Source: Amycolatopsis sp. WAC 01376
GTDB taxonomy: Bacteria; Actinomycetota; Actinomycetes; Mycobacteriales; Pseudonocardiaceae
Assembly: GCF_003947415.1 (NCBI RefSeq)
Contig: NZ_QHKL01000002.1
Location: forward strand, 372,001 to 436,000
Direction: 5' to 3'
Length of the DNA: 64,000 nt
Under the pieces are notes generated by a model. The model searched no databases, was not told the origin of the DNA, and saw nothing but the letters and a program-made list of their open reading frames with translations. Within the stretch, counting starts at the first letter, position 1. The number at the start of each line of letters is the position of its first letter. Below are positions 8,057 to 14,814 of the stretch, in pieces. The position numbers and the translations under genes were made by a program.

Positions 8057-9048
8057 GATTCCCCCTCACCGTCTACAGTGGACTCCGGCTGGGTCAGCCT
8101 GGCGAACAGGTCCTCGAGCCCGGTGCGCGCCCTCGCCGCCTCGTGCACGGCCACCCCGGCCGTCACCAGGTGTCGCAGCACGTCGGGAGCTTCGGTCGCG
8201 GTGAGATCGACACGGACGCCGTCCGGTGTGAGCCGGGCGCCGATCCTGTTCTCGCGCAACGTTTCCACCGCGAGTTCGGCGTCGGGCGTCCGCACCAGCA
8301 GCGCCGCGTTCCCCGACTCCAGCAGTTCCGCGAGCTCGCCCTGGGCGATCACGTTCCCCGACTGGAGCACCGCGACGTGCGTGCAGGTCGCTTCGACCTC
8401 GGCCAGCAGATGCGACGACACCAGCACGGTGACGCCGTCGGCGTGCAGTTCGCCGATGATCCGGCGGATCTCCCTGGTGCCCGCCGGGTCGAGGCCGTTG
8501 GTCGGCTCGTCGAGGACGACCATCCGCCTCGGCACGAGCAGCGCGCTCGCCAGCCCCATCCGCTGCTTCATCCCCAGCGAATACCCCTTGTAGCGCCGGG
8601 TCGCGGCGTCGGTCAGCCCGACGCGCTCAAGCGCCGCGTCGACCGCGCCGGGGATCCCGGCCGAAGCCAGCCTCGGTTCCGCCGCGGCCACGCGCAGCAG
8701 GTTCTCCCGGCCGGAAAGAAAAGGGTGGAAGCCCGGACCTTCGACCAGCGCGCCGACGTCGGGCAGCGCGTGCGCCGCCTCGTCGGGCATCCGCTTGCCG
8801 AACAGTTCGACCTCGCCCTCGGTGGGCCGCACGAGACCGAGCAGCATCCGGATGGTCGTCGTCTTGCCAGATCCGTTGGGGCCGAGCATCCCCAGCACGG
8901 CGCCTTCGGGAACGTCGAGATCGACGTGGTCCACGGCCACCGTGCGGCCGTAGACCTTGCGCAGGCCCCTGGTGCGGGCCGCCATGGGTACCGCCGGAGC
9001 GGACGCCTCCTGAGAGGCGTCCGTCCCGGCTTCGAACGTGGTGGTCAC
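8053..9048 (-). CDS. ABC transporter ATP-binding protein, ABC-2 exporter family
   Basis: 331 residues. After a 25-residue N-terminal extension comes the nucleotide-binding domain: Walker A LGPNGSGKTT around 55-64, signature YSLGMKQRMGLA, Walker B MVVLDEPTNGLDP and switch VLVSSHLLAEVEATC. The C-terminal part (VIAQGELAELLESGN onward) matches DrrA/BcrA-type ATPases. It overlaps the LolA-like gene before it and the permease after it by 4 bp each, so the three products are made together. Confidence 0.9.
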   Translation of the reverse strand: MTTTFEAGTDASQEASAPAVPMAARTRGLRKVYGRTVAVDHVDLDVPEGAVLGMLGPNGSGKTTTIRMLLGLVRPTEGEVELFGKRMPDEAAHALPDVGALVEGPGFHPFLSGRENLLRVAAAEPRLASAGIPGAVDAALERVGLTDAATRRYKGYSLGMKQRMGLASALLVPRRMVVLDEPTNGLDPAGTREIRRIIGELHADGVTVLVSSHLLAEVEATCTHVAVLQSGNVIAQGELAELLESGNAALLVRTPDAELAVETLRENRIGARLTPDGVRVDLTATEAPDVLRHLVTAGVAVHEAARARTGLEDLFARLTQPESTVDGEGES

Positions 9049-10136
9049 TTCGCGGCCAAGGCCTCGAAGAGGACCTGCTCCGGCACCGCGCCGACGGCGT
9101 AGCGGCCGTCCTCGGTCAGCACGCCGCTGCCGACCTTGGTGGTCAGCAGCCAGCCGCTGCCCCAGGCACCGCTGACCGGCTTGGCGAACCGCGAAAGCAG
9201 CGCCTTCGGGTCGACCTGACGGCCTTGCTCGTCCTTCGCGTCGCCGGCCTTCGCCAGCGCGTCGGCCGGGATCTTGCCGGTGATCGCGGTGTCCCAGCCG
9301 TCGCCGACGACCTTGACCTCGGACTTCGCCTGCTCGGCGAGCTCACGGTTCTTCGGGTCGACCTCGGCCGCCTTCTCGGTCACCTTCGCACCCTTCGGCG
9401 GGGTGAACTCGAAGTTCGACGCGGGCTGGTTCGCGAAGTTGATCTCGCTGAACGAAGCCTCGAACGCGGGCGAGGAGGTGCCGTTGGCCAGCACCGTCAG
9501 GCGCAGCGGCATCCGGGTCTGCTCGTCGATCGCGACGCGGATCTCACGCAGGAGCGTCCGCTCGGTCGGCTTCGGGGTCAGCACCAGCTCGTACGCCGAA
9601 CGGTTCGCCACGGACGACGTCCCGTCGACGGCGATCGTGCTGCTCTCGCGCACCTTGCCGAGCAGTTCCGAGGCGACCGTCGCCGGGTCGACGGCCTTGC
9701 CGTCGACCTTGTTCTGGTGCTCCTTGGACAGGTCGGCCGGGATGGTGATCTTGGTGGCGGAGTTGTCCTTGGAGTTGTACTCCCAGACGGCCTCACCGTT
9801 CTTGACGATGGTCTGCTGGCTCGAGCCCTCGGTGAGCGACACCTTGCTCTTGCCCGCGCCGTCCGTCGACACCTGCGCCGAGTCGATGCTGAGCGCCGAC
9901 GCGCCGGGCAGCGTGCTGCCGACCTGCGGCAGGCCGAGGTCGTTGTTGACCTTGACCTTCCCGTCGAACGCCAACGGCTTCGCGTTCAGCGTCGACTGCA
10001 CCAGCTCTTCGGCACTGATCTGCGGCAAGACGGGCGCGTCGCCCGCGGTGGCCGGCATCGCGACGACGGCGAGCCCGCCGACGCCGAGCGCCGTGCCCAC
10101 CACCGCCGCGGTGATGGCCTTCCTCTTCGGATCCAT
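9045..10136 (-). CDS. LolA-like secreted lipoprotein-localisation domain protein
   Basis: 363 residues. ATG at 10136 is preceded by GGGAGAGACAGC; an open frame upstream has no start signal and is ignored. A signal peptide (ALGVGGLAVVAMPATAGDAP) precedes a beta-rich domain resembling LolA/LolB or the YdcC/DUF2092 group: conserved IAVDEQTRMPLRLTVLANG and NFEFTPPKGAKV strands. In Gram-positives such exported domains are thought to bind lipids or act as envelope sensors. It heads the operon with the ABC-2 exporter and faces the two-component system. Confidence 0.72.
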   Translation of the reverse strand: MDPKRKAITAAVVGTALGVGGLAVVAMPATAGDAPVLPQISAEELVQSTLNAKPLAFDGKVKVNNDLGLPQVGSTLPGASALSIDSAQVSTDGAGKSKVSLTEGSSQQTIVKNGEAVWEYNSKDNSATKITIPADLSKEHQNKVDGKAVDPATVASELLGKVRESSTIAVDGTSSVANRSAYELVLTPKPTERTLLREIRVAIDEQTRMPLRLTVLANGTSSPAFEASFSEINFANQPASNFEFTPPKGAKVTEKAAEVDPKNRELAEQAKSEVKVVGDGWDTAITGKIPADALAKAGDAKDEQGRQVDPKALLSRFAKPVSGAWGSGWLLTTKVGSGVLTEDGRYAVGAVPEQVLFEALAAK

Positions 10137-10203
10137 GCTGTCTCTCCCTGTTTCCCCGAACCCCAGTGTGCTCGGGTCTTGGCGACAACGCTTCCCCGGA
10201 AAC

Positions 10204-10252
10204 GCTGAGATACCACTCAGACTCCGCCGCCGGAGCTGAGATGGCGCTGAGA
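10204..10252. promoter_or_regulatory. GCTGAGA direct repeats in the divergent promoter region
   Basis: GCTGAGA occurs at 10204-10210, 10235-10241 and 10246-10252, the last two exactly 11 bp apart, with an ACTCAG inverted half-site near 10215. Tandem repeats one helical turn apart are the usual binding pattern of OmpR-family regulators. The site lies between the LolA/ABC operon and the response regulator gene, so it is a candidate autoregulatory and target operator. Confidence 0.45.
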
Positions 10253-10280
10253 GCTCGCGCGTGAGCTGGTGAAAGCGTGA

Positions 10281-11009
10281 ATGATGAGGGACGTGAAACC
10301 TCGAGTACTGGTGGTCGACGACGAGCCCGGCGTGCGCAAGGCGTTGCAGCGGGGACTGCGCGCCGAGGACATGGACGTGGTCACCGCGGCCGACGGGCCC
10401 AGCGGCCTGCGCCTGGCGCAGACGGGCTCCTTCGACGTCGTCCTGCTCGACATCATGCTCCCCGGTCTTTCCGGCTACCGCGTGCTCGAACGGCTGCGGG
10501 GGCTCGGCGTCACCACCCCGGTGCTGATGATCTCCGCGAAGGACGGCGAGGTCGACCAGGCGGACGGCCTCGACCTCGGCGCCGACGGCTACCTCGTGAA
10601 GCCGTTCTCCTTCGTCGTCCTGGTCGCGCAGGTGCGCGCGGTGCTGCGGCGGGCGACGCCGGACGCGATCCGCGGGCCGCTGCGGATCGGCGCCCTCGAA
10701 GTCGACCGGAGCCTGCGGCAGGTCCGCTACGACGGCATCGAAGTGGCGTTCAGCCCGCGCGAGTTCGCGCTGCTGGAGGTGCTGGCGGGCCGGGCGGGGA
10801 CGGTGGTCACGAAGGACGAGCTGCTGCGCGCCGTCTGGGGTGACGAACAGGCCGCGACCCGCAACGTCGTCGAGGTCTACGTCGGTTACGTGCGCCGCAA
10901 ACTCGACGCGGTCGGCGCGGGCGCGCTGGTCCGGACCGTGCGCGGGCACGGCTACCTGGCTTCGGACGCGCAGCTCGACGAAGTGATCGCCCCGGCGGGA
11001 CAGGGGTGA
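10281..11009 (+). CDS. Two-component response regulator, OmpR/PhoB family
   Basis: 242 residues. Receiver domain with acidic pair DDE at 13-15, phosphoacceptor Asp57 in VVLLDIMLPG and Lys107 in LVKPF. The C-terminal winged helix contains FSPREFALLEVLAGRAG and RTVRGHGYLAS. Two ATGs in tandem (10281, 10284) are possible starts. It overlaps the kinase gene by 4 bp (GTGA). Placed divergently from the LolA/ABC-2 operon, it most likely controls that exporter. The stimulus is unknown. Confidence 0.92.
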   Translation: MMRDVKPRVLVVDDEPGVRKALQRGLRAEDMDVVTAADGPSGLRLAQTGSFDVVLLDIMLPGLSGYRVLERLRGLGVTTPVLMISAKDGEVDQADGLDLGADGYLVKPFSFVVLVAQVRAVLRRATPDAIRGPLRIGALEVDRSLRQVRYDGIEVAFSPREFALLEVLAGRAGTVVTKDELLRAVWGDEQAATRNVVEVYVGYVRRKLDAVGAGALVRTVRGHGYLASDAQLDEVIAPAGQG

Positions 11010-12334
11010 TCGGCTCGCCGTCTTGGTGGCGCCGCCGTTCGCTCCAGGTCCGGATCACCCTCCTCGCGGCCGCCGTCACGCTCGGCTTCCTGCTCGGGCT
11101 TGCCGCGGTCGCCGGGGACAACCTCCAACCGCTGCTCATCGGCTCGGTCGACGAGGAACTGAGCACCCAGCTGAACACCGCGAAGGCCGACGTCGCCGCG
11201 GGGCGGACGCCATCGGGATCGGCGGTCACCGTCCGGGTCCTCGACACCGGGGGCGGGCCGGTGGACGGCCTGCCGCCCGCGAACCTCGGCCCCTCGGAGG
11301 TCCGCGCGCTGAAGGCGGGCGAACCGGTCACGACCGGCGGCGAGCACAGCTGGCGCTGGGCGGGCACCGTGGTCACCGCGCCCGACGGACAGCAACGGCT
11401 CGTCGTCGCGGGCGCGGGTCTGGTCGGCTTCGCGACCGAGCTGCACTCCGGCGGGCTGTGGCTGTTCGTGGTCGCGTCCGTCGGCGCGGTGGGCGCCGGG
11501 ATCGCGACGTGGCTGCTGGTGCGGTTCGCGCTGCGGCCGGTGGCCAGGATGCGCGGCTCGGTGCGGGCACTCCCGCCGGGCGCGCGGCTGCCGCTCCCGG
11601 ATTCGCACGACGAACTCCGCGCGCTCGCCGAGGAGTTCAACGCCCTGCTGGCCAGGCAGGAGGAGGGCGCCGAACGGTTGCGGCGGTTCACCGGCGACGC
11701 CGCGCACGAGCTCCGTTCGCCGGTCGCGTCGATCCGCGTGCAGGCCGAGGTCGCCGTCACCAATCCCGATCCCGAACTCGCCCAGGAGACACTCTCCGAC
11801 GTCCTCGAAGAGGCCGAACGGCTTTCCGCGCTGCTCGACGGGCTGCTGGCGCTGGCGAGGTCGGACGCGGGGGAGGTCCCGCCCGCGGAACCGGTCGAGC
11901 TGGTGAGCGAGGTGCGCGCGGCGGTCGCGCGGATGCCCGCCGACGCGCCCGAAATCCGGGTGAGCGGCACGGTCGGGAGCGCTTGGGCGCTGGCGACGCA
12001 CGCCGAGGTCGAACTGGTGCTGAGCAACCTGCTTCGCAACGCCTGCCGCTACGCGCGCGGGCAGATCGTGGTGTCGGTGCTCGCGGCGCGGTCCACCGTG
12101 CGGGTGGTGGTCGACGACGACGGGCCGGGTATCGAGCCGGAACATCGGGAGCGGGTCTTCGACCGGTTCTACCGCGTCTCCGATTCGCGGGCGCGGTCCT
12201 CCGGCGGCACCGGGCTCGGGCTGGCGATGGTCGCGGAGGCCATCCGGCGGCGTGGGGGCCGGGTGCGCGTCGGCGAATCACCCGACGGCGGGGCGCGGTT
12301 CCAGATCGTCTGGCAGGCGGCACGGCCTCATTAG
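11006..12334 (+). CDS. Sensor histidine kinase
   Basis: 442 residues: first membrane helix about 16-36, an extracellular sensor region to about 150, second helix about 151-172, a HAMP linker, then HisKA with His234 in GDAAHELRSPVAS. The ATPase domain has LSNLLRNACRYA (N box), DDGPGI (G1), FDRFYR (F box) and GGTGLGLAM (G2). It is intact and coupled to the response regulator by a GTGA overlap. It should phosphorylate that partner in response to an envelope signal. Confidence 0.92.
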   Translation: MIGSPSWWRRRSLQVRITLLAAAVTLGFLLGLAAVAGDNLQPLLIGSVDEELSTQLNTAKADVAAGRTPSGSAVTVRVLDTGGGPVDGLPPANLGPSEVRALKAGEPVTTGGEHSWRWAGTVVTAPDGQQRLVVAGAGLVGFATELHSGGLWLFVVASVGAVGAGIATWLLVRFALRPVARMRGSVRALPPGARLPLPDSHDELRALAEEFNALLARQEEGAERLRRFTGDAAHELRSPVASIRVQAEVAVTNPDPELAQETLSDVLEEAERLSALLDGLLALARSDAGEVPPAEPVELVSEVRAAVARMPADAPEIRVSGTVGSAWALATHAEVELVLSNLLRNACRYARGQIVVSVLAARSTVRVVVDDDGPGIEPEHRERVFDRFYRVSDSRARSSGGTGLGLAMVAEAIRRRGGRVRVGESPDGGARFQIVWQAARPH

Positions 12335-12335
12335 G

Positions 12336-12734
12336 GTGTGCAGTGTGGTGATCGTGGGTGCCGCCATCGTGCGGAACGGACAGGTGCTGGCGCAGCAGCG
12401 GGCTTGGCCCGCCGACCACGCCGGGCAATGGGAACTGCCGGGCGGACGGGTCGAGGACGGCGAAAGCGACGAAGCCGCCTTGGCGCGGGAATGCCTGGAG
12501 GAGCTCGACGTCGCCGTGACGGTCGCGGGCCGGGTCGGCGACGACGTTCCGCTCCCGAACGGGAAGCTGCTGCGGATCTACGCCGCTTCGCTGGTCTCGG
12601 CGGAGGACGAGCCGCGGGCGGTGGAGCACAAAGACGTCCGGTGGGTGTCCTCGGCGGAGCTTTCCGGTCTCGACTGGCTGCCAGCCGACCGGATCCTGTT
12701 GCCCGCCCTGGCCGCCCTGCTTCGGGGGTGCTGA
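12336..12734 (+). CDS. Nudix hydrolase (MutT-like)
   Basis: 132 residues from a GTG two bases after the kinase stop; another in-frame GTG at 12345 is possible. A full Nudix box GX5EX7REUXEEXGU is present as GGRVEDGESDEAALARECLE followed by ELDV. WELPGG precedes it, as in MutT and CTP/8-oxo-dGTP pyrophosphohydrolases. It probably cleans the nucleotide pool of oxidised (d)NTPs. The exact substrate is not decided by sequence. A 24-bp hairpin follows the stop. Confidence 0.85.
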   Translation: MCSVVIVGAAIVRNGQVLAQQRAWPADHAGQWELPGGRVEDGESDEAALARECLEELDVAVTVAGRVGDDVPLPNGKLLRIYAASLVSAEDEPRAVEHKDVRWVSSAELSGLDWLPADRILLPALAALLRGC

Positions 12735-12741
12735 CCGTGTG

Positions 12742-12796
12742 TGTCATGAAAGGGTCGTTCAGGACGAAATATGTCCTGAACGACCCTTTCATGACA
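12742..12796. repeat. Dispersed repeat family 2: 24-bp perfect hairpin
   Basis: A perfect 24-bp inverted repeat (12742-12765 and 12773-12796) with the 7-base loop GAAATAT. The stem core GAAAGGGTCGTTC recurs with nearly identical loops at 23432-23508 and 42502-42562. It lies between the convergent Nudix and trpS genes and would terminate transcription from both sides, although there is no U-tract. Confidence 0.85.
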
Positions 12797-12834
12797 TTTG
12801 GGGAGCGGCCATCGCAGCGCCGCGACACGGACCT

Positions 12835-13800
12835 TCAGCCGGCGCCGATGAGCCGCAGCGCGGACTGCAACCGGTGCTCACCCCGTTCCGCGGCCCGGAC
12901 GGCGCCCGCCTTGCGCACCCGCTCCAGTTCGCCGGGGTCGGCCAGCAGCGCCAGCGCGCGTTCCCGGACCGGCCGCAGCTCCTCGATGAGCGCCTCGGCG
13001 ACGGCCTCCTTGACTTGGCCGTAGGAGTCGAACCGGTCCGCGAGGACCTCGGGTTTCTCCTTGACGCACGCCGCGAGGATGTCCAGCAGGTTCGCCATCC
13101 CCGGCCGGGTTTCCGGCGCGTAGGCCGGTTTCGACCCGCCATCGGTCTTCGCGCGTTTGACCTTCCGCCTGACGTGGTCGGCCTCGTCGAGCACGAAGAT
13201 CACCCCGGCCTCCTCCCGCGTCGACTTCGACATCTTCCGCGTCGGCTCGGCGAGGTCCATGACCCGCGCCCCGGCGGGCGGCAGCACCGCCTTCGGCATG
13301 GTGAACACGTCGCCGTAGGTGGAGTTGAACCGCTTCGCCAGTGTTCGCGCCAGCTCGACGTGCTGCCGCTGGTCTTCGCCGACCGGGACCTCGTCCGCGC
13401 CCTGCAGCAGGATGTCCGCCGCCATCAGCACCGGATACGTCAGCAGGGACAGCCGGACCCCGGCCTGTCCCTTCGACTTCTCCTTGAACTGGATCATCCT
13501 GGCGGCCTCGCCGTAGTTGCAGGTGCATTCGAGGACCCAGTTGAGGGCGCCCAGCTCGCGGGCTATGTCGGACTGGACGAACACGCGGTCCGGCTCGATC
13601 CCGGCCGCGATCAGCACGGCCAGCTGCTCGGAGGCCATCGAACGTAGTTTCGCCGGATTGTGCGAGTTAGTCATCGCGTGCAGGTCGGAGACGAAGTCCC
13701 GGTCGTCCGGCCCGCCCTCGTCCGCCCAGCGCCGAATGGCCCCCAGGTGGTTCCCGACGTGGACGTGGCCGGACGGGGTGATCCCGGACAACCTGATCAT
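12835..13800 (-). CDS. trpS: Tryptophan--tRNA ligase
   Basis: 321 residues. Class I synthetase: GHVHVGN at 11-17 is the HIGH motif and KMSKS is at 189-193. SLLTYPVLMAADILL and VGEDQRQHVELAR are typical TrpRS active-site segments. ATG at 13800 follows GAGGAAGAAGGCAG; an open frame further upstream has no such signal and runs through the leader. It charges tRNA-Trp in the cytoplasm. A 150-nt leader with a Trp-Trp leader peptide and terminator lies upstream, so expression should respond to Trp-tRNA supply. Confidence 0.95.
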   Translation of the reverse strand: MIRLSGITPSGHVHVGNHLGAIRRWADEGGPDDRDFVSDLHAMTNSHNPAKLRSMASEQLAVLIAAGIEPDRVFVQSDIARELGALNWVLECTCNYGEAARMIQFKEKSKGQAGVRLSLLTYPVLMAADILLQGADEVPVGEDQRQHVELARTLAKRFNSTYGDVFTMPKAVLPPAGARVMDLAEPTRKMSKSTREEAGVIFVLDEADHVRRKVKRAKTDGGSKPAYAPETRPGMANLLDILAACVKEKPEVLADRFDSYGQVKEAVAEALIEELRPVRERALALLADPGELERVRKAGAVRAAERGEHRLQSALRLIGAG

Positions 13801-13846
13801 CTGCCTTCTTCCTCTCGGATTCGGGCCGCCCCAGGGTCCGGGCACG

Positions 13847-13872
13847 AAAAAGGCCGCCCGGTGGGGCGGCCT
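13847..13872 (-). terminator. Attenuator terminator in the trpS leader
   Basis: On the minus strand AGGCCGCCC-caccG-type arms (13872-13864 with 13859-13851) form a perfect 9-bp GC stem with a 4-base loop, followed by a U run (13851-13847). It begins 20 nt after the leader peptide stop and 47 nt before trpS. Its 5' arm (GGCCGCC) can instead pair with GGCGGCC at 13915-13909 in the leader, giving a mutually exclusive antiterminator. Confidence 0.85.
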
Positions 13873-13891
13873 GGTGGTGCGCTCGTCTGGT

Positions 13892-13951
13892 TCAGCGCAG
13901 GACTTCGGGGCCGCCGGAGGGCGGCCACCACTGGGCGTTCTGCGTGCGCAT
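13892..13951 (-). CDS. Trp-Trp leader peptide of the trpS attenuator (19 residues)
   Basis: Encodes MRTQNAQWWPPSGGPEVLR then TGA. Tandem Trp codons at 13930-13925 enter the first arm (13926-13920) of the hairpin GGCCGCC-ctcc-GGCGGCC. A ribosome stalled for lack of Trp-tRNA would mask that arm and free GGCGGCC (13915-13909) to pair with the terminator's 5' arm, letting RNA polymerase reach trpS. This is the classical architecture of ribosome-mediated attenuation. Peptide and fold are seen directly; regulation is inferred. Confidence 0.85.
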   Translation of the reverse strand: MRTQNAQWWPPSGGPEVLR

Positions 13952-13967
13952 GCCGACGATCCTACCC

Positions 13968-14007
13968 ACTCCGCGCAAGCGGTCGTCCAAAGGACTACAT
14001 GCGGAGT
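13968..14007. repeat. Worn copy of dispersed repeat family 1 near the trpS promoter
   Basis: ACTCCGC (13968-13974) and GCGGAGT (14001-14007) flank GTCC-aaa-GGAC. The right part GGACTACATGCGGAGT matches GGACTAAATGCGGAGT at the end of the 37654-37717 copy in 15 of 16 bases. It lies just upstream of the trpS leader and may overlap its promoter. Confidence 0.55.
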
Positions 14008-14112
14008 GAAAAGAAGGGAAGAGTCACTCATTACGGGTACGTAGCGTCAACACTTCATATCGGCCGGCGCAGTACGCCCGTCACATTGGGGATCCGGGTC
14101 TACCGTCTTCTC

Positions 14113-14412
14113 ATGTTCGTCGTGTTGCTGACCTACACCGCCCCTATCGAAGAAATCGACTACGTGCTCCCGGATCACGCCGAGTGGCTGACCAAACAGT
14201 ACGAGCACGGCAATTTCCTCGCCTCCGGCAGGCGCAACCCGCGCATCGGCGGCGTCATCATCACCAGGCCCATGGCCAGGGGAAAGCTGGACGCGCTCCT
14301 CGCGACCGACCCCTTCTCGATCAAGCACATGGCCGCCTACGAGGTGATCGAGTTCTCGCCGACCCGCACCGCTCCGGAACTGCGGGCGATCAACGAGGCG
14401 GTGGTGCACTGA
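14113..14412 (+). CDS. YciI-family protein
   Basis: 99 residues with a ferredoxin-like YciI/DUF1330-type fold: MFVVLLTYTAPIEEIDYVLP, then HAEWLTKQYEHGNFLASGRR with the conserved HxxW-type His, and DPFSIKHMAAYEVIEF near the end. Family members are small dimeric enzymes or chlorite-dismutase relatives with poorly known roles. ATG at 14113 has no clear ribosome binding site and may be leaderless. It is a single gene between the trpS promoter and a minus-strand small gene. Confidence 0.82.
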   Translation: MFVVLLTYTAPIEEIDYVLPDHAEWLTKQYEHGNFLASGRRNPRIGGVIITRPMARGKLDALLATDPFSIKHMAAYEVIEFSPTRTAPELRAINEAVVH

Positions 14413-14422
14413 GGACGATCCG

Positions 14423-14581
14423 CTAAGCCGCTTTCGCGATCTTCGTCTTCGCCTTTTTCAAGGCGAGGACGGGGCATTTGCCGCACCGCGACTTCGACCT
14501 GCAGCATTTCTTCTTGACCTTGCCGGACTTCATCCACTTGCGCACGAGTTTGTGCGGATCGTCGGGTAGCTTCTTGCCCAC
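14423..14581 (-). CDS. 52-residue Lys/Cys-rich small protein, iron-box regulated candidate
   Basis: A GTG start preceded by CGAGGAGTGCGA gives a 52-residue, very basic protein (16 lysines). A central cluster KKKCCRSKSRCGKCP has four cysteines arranged CC-x5-C-x2-C. Its first 25 residues contain KLVRKWMKSGKVKK. The cysteines could bind an Fe-S cluster or zinc, and the charge suggests nucleic acid contact; both are inference. An IdeR/DtxR-like box lies 40 bp upstream of the start, linking it to iron status. It sits between a YciI gene and typA, on the opposite strand. Confidence 0.72.
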   Translation of the reverse strand: MGKKLPDDPHKLVRKWMKSGKVKKKCCRSKSRCGKCPVLALKKAKTKIAKAA

Positions 14582-14620
14582 TCGCACTCCTCGTCGGACG
14601 GCGTCGGCGACACGCCCACG

Positions 14621-14639
14621 TTAGGTGAGGCTAACCGAT
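14621..14639. promoter_or_regulatory. IdeR/DtxR/DmdR-type iron box
   Basis: TTAGGTGAGGCTAACCGAT matches the actinobacterial iron-box consensus TTAGGTTAGGCTAACCTAA at 16 of 19 positions, including the whole GAGGCTAACC core half. It lies 40 bp upstream of the Lys/Cys-rich small gene (minus strand) and about 175 bp upstream of typA. The small gene is the more likely target. Iron-replete IdeR would normally repress it. Confidence 0.72.
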
Positions 14640-14814
14640 CTTGGGGCGTGGGGGTGCTCACAGTTCGGCTACAGGTACCCTGGTGTGGTCCGCGTATGGC
14701 CAAAGCCGGCCGACGTTACCCGATCGCGTCAATGAGCAACTCGATCGAGCCACTCGTGAGCACTCGGGGCGGCGCGGGCACCACACCCGAACTTGAAACC
14801 TTTGGAGCCTTCGC

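Noticed and set aside
12739..13024. ORFs running through the family 2 hairpin next to trpS.
   Set aside because: They are formed by the palindrome and by antisense of trpS; no start signal or homology.
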